Positions 34,005-42,118 of a stretch of 64,000 bases of DNA are shown piece by piece. The notes below the pieces were generated by a model. The model was not told where the DNA came from. It searched no databases and saw only the letters and a program-made list of their open reading frames with translations. The stretch is from Paenibacillus doosanensis (GTDB lineage: Bacteria > Bacillota > Bacilli > Paenibacillales > NBRC-103111): contig NZ_JANYUY010000003.1 in the NCBI RefSeq assembly GCF_025060755.1, forward strand, positions 186,001-250,000, given 5' to 3'. Each line of letters begins with the position of its first letter. The stretch's first letter is position 1. The translations under genes and the position numbers were made by a program.

Positions 34005-36233
34005 ATGATAGGTAAGCAGCTGGGAGGCCGTTATGAAATTCTCGAACGTGTCGGCGGCGGCGGTATGGCCATTGTGTATAAAGGACTCGATATTTTACTC
34101 CATCGACACGTTGCCGTCAAAGTTCTGCGCCAGCAGTATGTGCACGACGAGGAATTCATCCAGCGCTTTCGCAGGGAAGCGCAGGCGGCCGCCTCATTAT
34201 CCCATTCCAATGTCGTCAGTATTTACGATGTAGGGCAAGAGGAAGATATTCATTATATCGTCATGGAGTACATCGAAGGCACGACATTGAACGAGCTGAT
34301 TAAGGAAAAAGCGCCTTTGCAGGTCGAGGAAGCCGTACACATCGCCAGCCAAATTTGCGACGCGCTCGACCATGCGCATCATAATCAAATCATTCATCGC
34401 GATATTAAGCCTCATAACATTCTGATCGGCAAAAACGGCAGAATCAAGGTTACCGATTTCGGCATCGCCCGCGCCGTCACCTCTTCCACGATAACGCAAA
34501 CCGGCTCCGTCGTCGGTTCCGTCCATTATTTCTCGCCCGAACATGCCAAAGGGACGTCTACGGGAGAACAGTCCGACCTGTATTCGCTCGGTATCGTCAT
34601 GTATCAGATGCTGACCGGCCGACTCCCTTTTTTGGGAGAAAGCCCGATCAGTGTGGCGCTGAAGCATTTGCAGGAGGAAGTCGAGGAACCGCGCAAGGTG
34701 AACCCGCTCATTCCGCAAAGCGTGGAAAATATTATTTTGAAGGCGATGCGCAAAAATCCGGCCGAGCGGTATCGCTCGGCCAAACAGATGCTGGACGATC
34801 TGGACAGCTGCCTGCTGCCTCACCGGCGAAACGAAGCGAAATTGAACTTTATGGATGAAGACGAGCTGGACGAGGAGAAGACGCGAATTATACCGGCCAT
34901 CAGACCGGGGCAATATATGACGGGCAAGGACGAGGATGACGAAGAGGAGTCTTCCCCTCCCGCAGAGACGCAAACGAAGAAAAAGAAAAACAAATGGGTC
35001 AAACCAACGGTCTGGATCATCATCCTGCTTATCCTGCTCGGCGCCATGTGGTATGCCGTCGGCATCGTGAAAGCGAGATTTACGGTCCAAGAAGTGGACG
35101 TGCCTACTGTGGTCAACTTGCCGCTGACTGAAGCCCAGGCCAAATTGAGCGCCGTTCATTTGGAAGCGGATATCGTGACGGAAAGCTCCAAGGATGTGGC
35201 CAAGGATGTCGTCATCCGGCAAAGTCCGCAGAACATCAAGGTCAAGCTTCCGAATAAGGTGCAGCTAGTCGTCAGCAAAGGCATCGAGAAGCAAAAGATG
35301 CCTTCCGTGGTCAACCAGAACCTCGCCGACGCGAAGACGGCGATTCTGAATCTCGGCGTGAATGCGGATCAGATTTCAACCGAGGATAAGTTCGTCGACG
35401 CCGAGCCGGGCACAGTGATCCAGCAGACGCCTGGCGCCGATGAAGAAATAGATCCTTCCAGCGTTGCGGTCAAGCTTATTGTAAGCAAAGGGCGGGAAAG
35501 TATCAGTATGCCGGATTTGGTCGGTTTAACCGAGGCGGAGGCCAAAGCGCGCATTGCGGTCAGCAATCTGAAGCTAGCGGCGGACGGCATCAGCTATGAG
35601 ACCAGCTATAAGCAGCCGCAAGGCAAAGTTATAACGCAATTCCCTTATAAATATAAAGACGAGGTGCCGCCGGGCACCGAGATCAAGCTGATCATCAGCT
35701 CCGGTTATCCTCCGGAGGCCGGTCAGATGACGATCGCCATCCCTGTGAAGCCGGCCAAGGAAGGCAAGGCGTCGACCATTAAAATCATTTTGAGCGATGC
35801 GGCATACGACAACTACGATTACAAAACGCTCACGAATGTGACGAAGGCGACGACGGCGGATGTCAATCTGGTCGTATCGCCGGATAAAAATGCGACCATC
35901 ACCATCAAACAGGATAATGTCGTTTCCGATATGATCACCGTCACTTACCAGGATTTCCTGGCGCAGAAAAGCGGAAAGCCGTTCAATCCGGTGTTGTCCG
36001 GTCAGGGAGGCAGCCAGGCGACTCCAACGCCTACGCCTTCTCCGACCCCTACGCCGTCTCCAACGCCGGGAGGAGCGGCGAACCCGCCGGCTAAAGGCGC
36101 GAGCGGCGGTACCGGGGCCGAGGCAGGAAGCACGGCATCCGGAACCGCCGCAGGCGGGGGAGGCACGACGAACGGCACGGCAGCTTCGGCAAACACACCG
36201 ACAAGCAATTCCACCAATACAGGAGGCCATTAA
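34005..36233 (+). CDS. prkC: PASTA-domain Ser/Thr kinase PrkC with Pro/Thr-rich tail
   Basis: 742 residues, a membrane receptor kinase. Kinase domain at 1-270 with GGGGMAIVYKG, VAVKVL (Lys), HRDIKPHNIL and DFGIAR. A single membrane helix lies near 332-352. Three PASTA repeats at about 358-570 bind muropeptides or lipid II. A beta domain follows, then an unusual tail of about 75 residues with alternating Pro-Thr/Ser (PTPTPSPTPTPSP) and Gly/Thr/Ser/Ala. B. subtilis PrkC is about 648 residues and lacks such a tail. In B. subtilis PrkC triggers germination and controls cell-wall metabolism. It overlaps rsgA by one base (TAATG). Confidence 0.95.
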   Translation: MIGKQLGGRYEILERVGGGGMAIVYKGLDILLHRHVAVKVLRQQYVHDEEFIQRFRREAQAAASLSHSNVVSIYDVGQEEDIHYIVMEYIEGTTLNELIKEKAPLQVEEAVHIASQICDALDHAHHNQIIHRDIKPHNILIGKNGRIKVTDFGIARAVTSSTITQTGSVVGSVHYFSPEHAKGTSTGEQSDLYSLGIVMYQMLTGRLPFLGESPISVALKHLQEEVEEPRKVNPLIPQSVENIILKAMRKNPAERYRSAKQMLDDLDSCLLPHRRNEAKLNFMDEDELDEEKTRIIPAIRPGQYMTGKDEDDEEESSPPAETQTKKKKNKWVKPTVWIIILLILLGAMWYAVGIVKARFTVQEVDVPTVVNLPLTEAQAKLSAVHLEADIVTESSKDVAKDVVIRQSPQNIKVKLPNKVQLVVSKGIEKQKMPSVVNQNLADAKTAILNLGVNADQISTEDKFVDAEPGTVIQQTPGADEEIDPSSVAVKLIVSKGRESISMPDLVGLTEAEAKARIAVSNLKLAADGISYETSYKQPQGKVITQFPYKYKDEVPPGTEIKLIISSGYPPEAGQMTIAIPVKPAKEGKASTIKIILSDAAYDNYDYKTLTNVTKATTADVNLVVSPDKNATITIKQDNVVSDMITVTYQDFLAQKSGKPFNPVLSGQGGSQATPTPTPSPTPTPSPTPGGAANPPAKGASGGTGAEAGSTASGTAAGGGGTTNGTAASANTPTSNSTNTGGH

Positions 36234-37165
36234 TGCCAGCGGGTTTAATCGTAAAAGCGCTCAGCGGATACTACTATGTGCTTTCGGAAGAAGACAACGT
36301 CACGACATCCATTCAGTGCAGAGCCCGCGGAATCTTCAAGAAACGCGGCATCTCTCCGCTGGTGGGAGACAGGGTTATTTATGAGCTGACGGAGAACGGG
36401 GAAGGAACGGTGGATGAGATTCTTCCCCGCTCCTCCGAGCTTGTCCGGCCGCCGGTAGCCAATGTGGAACTGGCTGTGCTTGTATTCGCCGTGCAGGAGC
36501 CGGCGCTCAATTTATCGCTGCTCGATAAATTTCTCGTACATACGGAAAGCTCCGGACTCGAAACGATCATCTGCCTGACCAAGCAAGATTTGATCAGCGA
36601 GGATGAAGATGCGGGACCGCCGGCCAAAGGGGAAATGATGTCGGACAGCCTGAAGGAGCTCGTGAAGCTGTACGAGTCTATCGGTTACCAGGTTGTCGTG
36701 ACCAGCGCCAAATGCGGGATCGGTATCGATCCTGTGCTGGAGCGGTTAGCCGGCCGGATCAGCGTATTCGCCGGACAATCCGGCGTCGGCAAGTCGTCCC
36801 TGCTCAACGCAATGGTTCCCGGCTTGCAGCTGGAAACCAATCAAATCAGCATGAAGCTGGGCAGAGGCAAGCACACGACGCGCCATGTGGAACTGATCCG
36901 GTTAACCAACGGCGGTCTTGTAGCCGATACGCCCGGCTTCAGCACGCTGGATTTTCTGCAGATCGAAGAGGCGGAGCAGCTCAGTTCCTGCTTCAAGGAA
37001 TTTGAGTCGTATGCGGCGGAATGCAAGTTCCGCGGCTGCCTGCATCTTCACGAGCCCGGCTGCAAAGTAGCGGAGGCTAAGGATCAAGGGTTGATAGCGG
37101 CTTCGCGCTATGAGAATTATTTGCAATTTTTGGGGGAAATCAAAGATAGAAAGAGGAGGTACTGA
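36233..37165 (+). CDS. rsgA: Ribosome small subunit-dependent GTPase RsgA
   Basis: 310 residues. It has an N-terminal OB fold and a circularly permuted GTPase: TKQD (G4) near 121, then the P-loop [12 protein letters not shown] near 182, then DTPGF (G3) near 232. A zinc knuckle follows ([14 protein letters not shown] near 265). It matures the 30S subunit. The start overlaps the prkC stop by one base, with AGGAGG upstream. Confidence 0.95.
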   Translation: MPAGLIVKALSGYYYVLSEEDNVTTSIQCRARGIFKKRGISPLVGDRVIYELTENGEGTVDEILPRSSELVRPPVANVELAVLVFAVQEPALNLSLLDKFLVHTESSGLETIICLTKQDLISEDEDAGPPAKGEMMSDSLKELVKLYESIGYQVVVTSAKCGIGIDPVLERLAGRISVFAGQSGVGKSSLLNAMVPGLQLETNQISMKLGRGKHTTRHVELIRLTNGGLVADTPGFSTLDFLQIEEAEQLSSCFKEFESYAAECKFRGCLHLHEPGCKVAEAKDQGLIAASRYENYLQFLGEIKDRKRRY

Positions 37166-37166
37166 G

Positions 37167-37820
37167 ATGCTGATTGCTCCATCGATATTATCAGCCGATT
37201 TTTCCAAGCTGGGCGAGGAAATTGCCGATGTGGAGAAAGGCGGGGCGGATTGGATCCATGTTGACGTTATGGACGGGCATTTCGTGCCCAACATCACGAT
37301 CGGACCGCTCGTTGTGGAGGCTATCCGCCCGCGGACATCACTGCCGCTCGATGTGCATTTGATGATTGAAAATCCGGATGCCTATATTCCGGCGTTCGCC
37401 AAGGCGGGCGCGGACTTGATCTCCGTTCATGTGGAGGCGTGCCGGCATTTGCACCGCACGCTCCATTTGATCAAAGAGCACAATGTCAAAGCGGGGGTCG
37501 TGCTGAATCCGGCGACTCCGCTCTCTTCTCTCGAGCATGTCATGGACGAGACGCTGGACCTGGTGCTTATTATGACGGTCAATCCCGGCTTCGGCGGACA
37601 GCAGTTCATTTCCGGCATGCTGCCGAAAATCGCCAAGCTGCGTTCCATGCTGAACGAGCGGGGACTTGCCAAGGTCGATATCGAAGTCGACGGCGGGATC
37701 AACGCGGAAACGGCCCGTCAGGTTACTGAGGCGGGGGCGAACGTACTGGTCGCCGGCAGCGCGGTATTTAACCGCAGCGATCGTGCCGAAGCGATTCGTC
37801 AGATCCGGAACGGGGTGTGA
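37167..37820 (+). CDS. rpe: Ribulose-phosphate 3-epimerase
   Basis: 217 residues, a TIM barrel of the pentose phosphate pathway. Signatures are APSILSADF near 4, the metal ligands in [12 protein letters not shown] near 32, HLMIENP near 65, [10 protein letters not shown] near 138 and DGGIN near 175. ATG 37167 follows AGAGGAGGT one base after the rsgA stop. Confidence 0.96.
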   Translation: MLIAPSILSADFSKLGEEIADVEKGGADWIHVDVMDGHFVPNITIGPLVVEAIRPRTSLPLDVHLMIENPDAYIPAFAKAGADLISVHVEACRHLHRTLHLIKEHNVKAGVVLNPATPLSSLEHVMDETLDLVLIMTVNPGFGGQQFISGMLPKIAKLRSMLNERGLAKVDIEVDGGINAETARQVTEAGANVLVAGSAVFNRSDRAEAIRQIRNGV

Positions 37821-37827
37821 GAACCGG

Positions 37828-38085
37828 TTGAAATTTCTTATCGTCGTGGGATATAGTATCGTTTGCGCTTTATTGCTCGCCTTATTTTCCCATATCGAGG
37901 ACTTGTTCAAATATATTTTCTCGTTAGGCGCGCTGTTCACCGGCATTCAATTTTTCAAGCGGCACGAGGGCCGCGGCATGCGAATTGCGTTTGTCGTCAC
38001 GACAATCGTGCTGTATTTCTTATTTGCCGTAATCTATGCGTTTTACTTGGCTATGAAGACGGTTCAACTGCCTGCGGCTTCGTAA
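37828..38085 (+). CDS. Small membrane protein of unknown function
   Basis: 85 residues with about three hydrophobic segments: residues 3-20, 28-43 (after a short HIEDLFKY loop) and 52-75. I do not recognise a family. It starts at a TTG 8 bases after the rpe stop, in the GGGGTGTGAG context of the rpe end, so it is probably co-transcribed and translationally coupled. A terminator follows. In B. subtilis thiN occupies this place between rpe and spoVM; this protein is not a ThiN. Confidence 0.65.
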   Translation: MKFLIVVGYSIVCALLLALFSHIEDLFKYIFSLGALFTGIQFFKRHEGRGMRIAFVVTTIVLYFLFAVIYAFYLAMKTVQLPAAS

Positions 38086-38152
38086 ATTTGGTCGTTTGCT
38101 CCCGGGGAGCGGACGGCCGCCTGTCATAATCCGGCTTGCGGCCGCATAACAT

Positions 38153-38188
38153 GGTTACAAAAGTTTAGGCTTTTGTAGCCTTTTTTTG
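38153..38188 (+). terminator. Terminator closing the coaBC-to-rpe run
   Basis: 11-bp stem GGTTACAAAAG / CTTTTGTAGCC (one G-U) with a 6-base loop, then seven T residues. Confidence 0.88.
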
Positions 38189-38297
38189 TTGCCCGGAAGA
38201 CACCTGGGATAGGCACGTTTTGCAAATAGCCGAATATAATAAAGTATACGGGTTTGGGCTTCATCAGAGTCCGGCGGCTTACGCGGAGCCAAGCAAG

Positions 38298-38313
38298 GGC
38301 GGTTGCAACCGCC
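38298..38313. repeat. 16-bp perfect palindrome upstream of spoVM
   Basis: GGCGGTTGCAACCGCC reads the same on both strands and lies about 55 bases before the spoVM start. It could be an operator or an RNA hairpin; nothing identifies the binder. Confidence 0.7.
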
Positions 38314-38367
38314 GCATGCACTTTGCGCAGAAGCGTTTCTTTAGCAAATCTGGAGGAGGGGTAGGGA

Positions 38368-38448
38368 ATGAAATTTTACACAATCAAGCTACCGAAATTT
38401 TTGGGCGGATTTGTAAAGGCCGTACTTAATACATTCAGTAAAAACTGA
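38368..38448 (+). CDS. spoVM: Stage V sporulation protein SpoVM
   Basis: A 26-residue gene: MKFYTIKLPKFLGGFVKAVL then NTFSKN. B. subtilis SpoVM is also 26 residues and opens MKFYTIKLPKFLGG. It is an amphipathic helix that recognises the convex forespore membrane, anchors SpoIVA for spore coat assembly and inhibits FtsH. A very strong Shine-Dalgarno (GGAGGAGGGG) precedes the ATG. It lies before convergent rpmB, as in B. subtilis. I see no clear SigE promoter in the 180 bases upstream. Confidence 0.95.
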   Translation: MKFYTIKLPKFLGGFVKAVLNTFSKN

Positions 38449-38559
38449 TCGTATAAGAGAGGAACACATACTTAAGAACGGCCGCAGGAGAGCCCCTCGC
38501 ATTCATGCCGATTTGAAAAAGCGTCGCAGTTCTGCCGCTAGGGCTTTCTTTCGTACAAC

Positions 38560-38592
38560 TAAAAAAAAGCACCTGCCAGCAGGTGCTTTTTG
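38560..38592. terminator. Bidirectional terminator between spoVM and rpmB
   Basis: Perfect inverted repeat AAAAAGCACCTGC / GCAGGTGCTTTTT with T runs on both strands, serving rpmB on the minus strand and spoVM on the plus strand. Confidence 0.88.
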
Positions 38593-38609
38593 TCTATCTG
38601 AGGTAATGA

Positions 38610-38798
38610 TTACACACGAGTCACTTTTCCGGATTTCAAAGCTTTCGTGCTTACATAAACGCGTTTTGGTTTACCGTCCACCAGAATACGAACTTTCTGA
38701 ACGTTAACACCCCAAGTGCGCTTCGATTTGTTATTAGCGTGGGACACATGGTTACCTGTTCCTGGTCCTTTGCCAGTAATGAAACATTTGCGGGACAT
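38610..38798 (-). CDS. rpmB: 50S ribosomal protein L28
   Basis: 62 residues, starting [16 protein letters not shown], the L28 signature, with the basic [13 protein letters not shown] core. AAGGAGGTG precedes the start on the minus strand. The frame is open upstream but not coding. Only the single Cys of the opening is present, so this is a zinc-independent-looking form. Confidence 0.97.
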   Translation of the reverse strand: MSRKCFITGKGPGTGNHVSHANNKSKRTWGVNVQKVRILVDGKPKRVYVSTKALKSGKVTRV

Positions 38799-38888
38799 TG
38801 CAATACACCTCCTTAACAGCCTCGATGACAACTTGTCTTCTAAAGCGATATCTCCGTAAGTCAAACCTGTTAAAAAACACACTCAAAT

Positions 38889-38918
38889 ATCATATCACAA
38901 TGGTATAAAAGACGTCAA
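38889..38918 (-). promoter_or_regulatory. rpmB promoter
   Basis: On the minus strand TTGACG (38913-38918) and TATGAT (38889-38894) are 18 bases apart, about 90 bases upstream of rpmB. Confidence 0.65.
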
Positions 38919-39031
38919 CGCCACAATGATGTTTTTATGGGTGTTTCACCAAATTTTATTTATTTCTTGCGTTTGATATAGTAAAATGAAAAATAGTCCA
39001 TCCTAAAATCTATACACAAGGAGCTGTAACT

Positions 39032-39394
39032 ATGGCTATCGAACTGGATGCGGAATATGGCACGATTTATATTACCGATGAAGTTGTTGCCGTGCTGGCG
39101 GGATCGGCTGCTTTGGATTGTTATGGACTTGTTGGGATGGCGTCGCGCAATCAGCTTAAAGACGGCATTGCGGAGCTGCTTCGCCGGGATAATCTGAGCC
39201 GGGGCGTCGAGGTTCGCCGAAATCCGGAGGGAACGCTGGCCATCGATCTGTATATCGTCGTAAGCTACGGCACCAAGATATCGGTAGTGGCCCACAATGT
39301 ACAGACGAAAGTGAAATACGTATTAAACGAAGTTGTGGGGCTTCAAGTGGAGTCGGTGAACATTTATGTTCAAGGCGTTCGGGTCGCTCAGTAA
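39032..39394 (+). CDS. yloU: Asp23/Gls24-family envelope stress protein
   Basis: 120 residues with GTIYITDEVVAVLAGSAAL near the start and the conserved VNIYVQGVRV end. Asp23/Gls24 proteins are small and often membrane-associated through partners; their role in alkaline and envelope stress is poorly defined. AAGGAGCTG lies before the ATG. It is next to the Dak-domain gene, as in B. subtilis (yloU-yloV). Confidence 0.92.
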   Translation: MAIELDAEYGTIYITDEVVAVLAGSAALDCYGLVGMASRNQLKDGIAELLRRDNLSRGVEVRRNPEGTLAIDLYIVVSYGTKISVVAHNVQTKVKYVLNEVVGLQVESVNIYVQGVRVAQ

Positions 39395-39460
39395 GGTCAA
39401 GAGAATGGGCGGCGGCAGCGCAAGTCGTACCTTGTCTTGGCAGGAAGGGGAATGGTTTTT

Positions 39461-41218
39461 TTGAGTAAGCGCTTAAACCTAATTAACGGAAATGACTTTA
39501 TCCGCATGATGGAAAAGGGAGCACAGCAGCTGAGAGACAATGTGGACAAAGTCAATGCGCTCAACGTGTTTCCTGTTCCCGATGGAGATACAGGAACCAA
39601 TATGAACCTGACTTTGACTTCCGGAGTAGAGGAGCTGAGCAAGCGCCCTTCCGCTCATATCGGCAAAGCGGCCGATGCCTTGGCGAAAGGCCTGCTTATG
39701 GGCGCGCGCGGCAATTCGGGCGTCATTCTGTCGCAATTGTTCCGCGGTTTCGCCAAATCGGTATCGGATGCGGAAGCCGTCGATGCCGAGAAGCTGGCTG
39801 CAGCTCTGCAGAGCGGTGTCGATATGGCCTATAAAGCCGTGGTCAAACCGGTGGAAGGCACGATCCTTACCGTTTCTAGGGAGGCTGCCAAGCACGCGGT
39901 TCAGCAGGCCAAACGGACGCATGATCTAGTGGAACTGATGAAAGAGACATGGCAAAAAGGACAAGAAGCTCTTTCCCGAACGCCGGAGATGCTGCCTGTG
40001 CTCAAGCAGGTCGGCGTCGTAGATGCGGGAGGCCAAGGCTTGCTGTATATATACGAAGGCTTCGTACAAGCTCTTCAGCTGCTTTCTGCGGGAGCGGAAG
40101 CGGGCGATGGCGCCGCGGGGCCGTATGCGGGTTCTTCGGACGGGATCGCAGCGCCCGATGAGCCGGCCCATCGCGAGGCGGCCCGGCCGCAGGCTAAACT
40201 GGCCACGGAGGATATCGAGTTCGGATATTGCACGGAATTTATGGTAAGGCTGAATCCGGTAAAAACGGCTGCAAGCGAGTTCGACGAGGGCTTGTTCCGC
40301 AAGGAACTGTCCGCTTTCGGCGATTCTCTGCTCGTTGTGGCCGACGACGATCTCGTCAAGGTGCATATCCATGCCGAATATCCGGGCAGCGTGATGAATC
40401 TGGCTATGAAATACGGCGATTTAAGCCGGATCAAGATCGAGAATATGCGCGATCAGCATACGCATTTACTGCATGAAGGAAACGGGTCGTCCGGCGAATC
40501 ACTATCCGACGGGGGAACGTCTGCCGCATCGTCCGCAGAGGAAGCGGGACGCAAGCTCAAGCCCTACGGCTTCGTCGCAGTTGCTGCCGGTCAGGGAATA
40601 GCCGGCATCTTCGCCAGTCTCGGCGTTGACAGGGTGCTGCAAGGCGGCCAGACGATGAATCCGAGCACGGAAGATATCGTGACGGCGATTCGGGAAGTCC
40701 ATGCGCATACGGTGTTCGTGTTCCCGAACAATTCGAATATTATTTTGGCGGCTCAGCAGGCGGTCGAACTTGTGGAAGATAAACAAGTAATCGTGGTTCC
40801 TGCGAAAACGATCCCTCAAGGCATCGCCGCCGTCATCGCATATAACGAGCATGCGGCGCCGGACGAAAACGCGGATGCGATGAAGCAAGCTATCCAGCAG
40901 GTGCAGTCTGGACTCGTCACTTGCGCGGTCCGCGATACCCGGATCGATGAGATCGATATTAAACAGGGAGATTACATCGGCATTTATAATCATCGGATTG
41001 TCGTGTCGCATCCCGATTTGCTCGCATCATGCCACGGTCTTATAGATCATATGCTGGCCGGCGGGGCGGAGCTCGTCACCTTCTATACCGGCGAGGAAGC
41101 GGATGAACAGCAAACCGAATTGCTGGCGGATTACGTGGAACAAACGTACGGCGATGTCGAAGTAGAGGTTCATAACGGCGGACAGCCGCTATATTATTAT
41201 ATGATTTCTGCGGAGTAG
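39461..41218 (+). CDS. yloV: Dak-domain fatty acid kinase subunit (YloV/FakA-like)
   Basis: 585 residues. The N-terminal DhaL/Dak2 ATP-binding domain shows NVFPVPDGDTGTNMNLT near 40 and GARGNSGVILSQLFRG near 85. A linker rich in Ala/Gly/Asp (about 210-245) leads to a central domain and a C-terminal DegV-like domain. FakA phosphorylates fatty acids held by a FakB (DegV) protein; the next gene encodes such a protein. The TTG at 39461 aligns with the B. subtilis start; ATG 39452 is in frame but sits on the AGGAAGGGG site. Confidence 0.9.
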   Translation: MSKRLNLINGNDFIRMMEKGAQQLRDNVDKVNALNVFPVPDGDTGTNMNLTLTSGVEELSKRPSAHIGKAADALAKGLLMGARGNSGVILSQLFRGFAKSVSDAEAVDAEKLAAALQSGVDMAYKAVVKPVEGTILTVSREAAKHAVQQAKRTHDLVELMKETWQKGQEALSRTPEMLPVLKQVGVVDAGGQGLLYIYEGFVQALQLLSAGAEAGDGAAGPYAGSSDGIAAPDEPAHREAARPQAKLATEDIEFGYCTEFMVRLNPVKTAASEFDEGLFRKELSAFGDSLLVVADDDLVKVHIHAEYPGSVMNLAMKYGDLSRIKIENMRDQHTHLLHEGNGSSGESLSDGGTSAASSAEEAGRKLKPYGFVAVAAGQGIAGIFASLGVDRVLQGGQTMNPSTEDIVTAIREVHAHTVFVFPNNSNIILAAQQAVELVEDKQVIVVPAKTIPQGIAAVIAYNEHAAPDENADAMKQAIQQVQSGLVTCAVRDTRIDEIDIKQGDYIGIYNHRIVVSHPDLLASCHGLIDHMLAGGAELVTFYTGEEADEQQTELLADYVEQTYGDVEVEVHNGGQPLYYYMISAE

Positions 41219-41265
41219 CTTCATAGGCTGGGCTTCAGACTGAATGTATGGGTGAGGTGAACGGA

Positions 41266-42117
41266 TTGAGTCAGGTACGGGTTGTCACGGACAGCACGGC
41301 CGATATTCCCCCCGAGGTGCGGGAAGCATTGAATATCGAATTGATACCGTTAAAGGTTCACTTTGGAGTCGAAACGTACAAAGACTCCGTCGACATGGGG
41401 CCGGAAGCTTTCTTTGAAAAGCTGGCCGCATCTTCGTCGCTGCCCACGACTTCCCAGCCTTCGCCGGTTGAATTCGTGGAAGCGTATAAACGGGCAGGCG
41501 CCTCAGGCGCTTCCGTCATCTCGATTCACCTGTCGTCGCGGATGAGCGGGACTTATCAATCGGCCTTATTGGCCAAGTCGATGCTGGAGGAGGACGGCTG
41601 CGACTTGTCGGTCGTCGACTCGCGTACGGCCTCATACGGTATCGGCATGCTGGTGGTTTGCGCGGCCGAAGCGGCGCGCGAGGGCAGGAGCAAAGAAGAA
41701 ATATTGGAAATGATCGATACGATCCGCCGGCAAACCAAAATTTATTTTTTGGTCGACACGCTGGAATATTTGCAAAAAGGCGGGCGGATCGGCAAGGCGG
41801 CTGCGCTGCTGGGCTCTCTTCTGAATATTAAACCGATCTTGTCCATATCCGAGGAAGGGGAAGTGTTCCCGGTAGATAAAGTGAGGGGGCAGAAGAAGGC
41901 GATGGGCCGTATCGTGGATTTGTTGAAGGCCGATTACGGCGACAAGCCCTTGCACGTCACGGTAGCGCACGCCAATAACAGGCTTTACGCCGAGGAGCTG
42001 AGCGCATTGTTGAAGCAACACTTTGTCATAGAGAGTTTGGGTTATGCCACCATAGGTCCCACTATCGGGACGCACGCCGGTCCCGGAGCCGTCGCTGCAT
42101 TTGTGAGACCGGCTTAA
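41266..42117 (+). CDS. DegV-family fatty acid-binding protein (FakB-like)
   Basis: 283 residues. DegV motifs are VVTDSTADIPPE at the start, TTSQPSP near 60, SSRMSGTYQSA near 90, GSLLNIKPI near 185 and GPTIGTHAGPGA near 267. These Thr/Ser/His residues hold the acyl carboxylate. It lies 47 bases after the FakA-like gene. TTG 41266 is 6 bases after GGTGAGGTGA, favoured over ATG 41248, which sits before that site. Confidence 0.92.
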   Translation: MSQVRVVTDSTADIPPEVREALNIELIPLKVHFGVETYKDSVDMGPEAFFEKLAASSSLPTTSQPSPVEFVEAYKRAGASGASVISIHLSSRMSGTYQSALLAKSMLEEDGCDLSVVDSRTASYGIGMLVVCAAEAAREGRSKEEILEMIDTIRRQTKIYFLVDTLEYLQKGGRIGKAAALLGSLLNIKPILSISEEGEVFPVDKVRGQKKAMGRIVDLLKADYGDKPLHVTVAHANNRLYAEELSALLKQHFVIESLGYATIGPTIGTHAGPGAVAAFVRPA

Positions 42118-42118
42118 G

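Noticed and set aside
38086-38367. Riboswitch before spoVM
   Set aside because: Apart from the palindrome and the preceding terminator, no known riboswitch core motif is visible.
38513-38707. 64-codon frame after spoVM
   Set aside because: It runs through the shared terminator into the antisense of rpmB and has no credible ribosome site.
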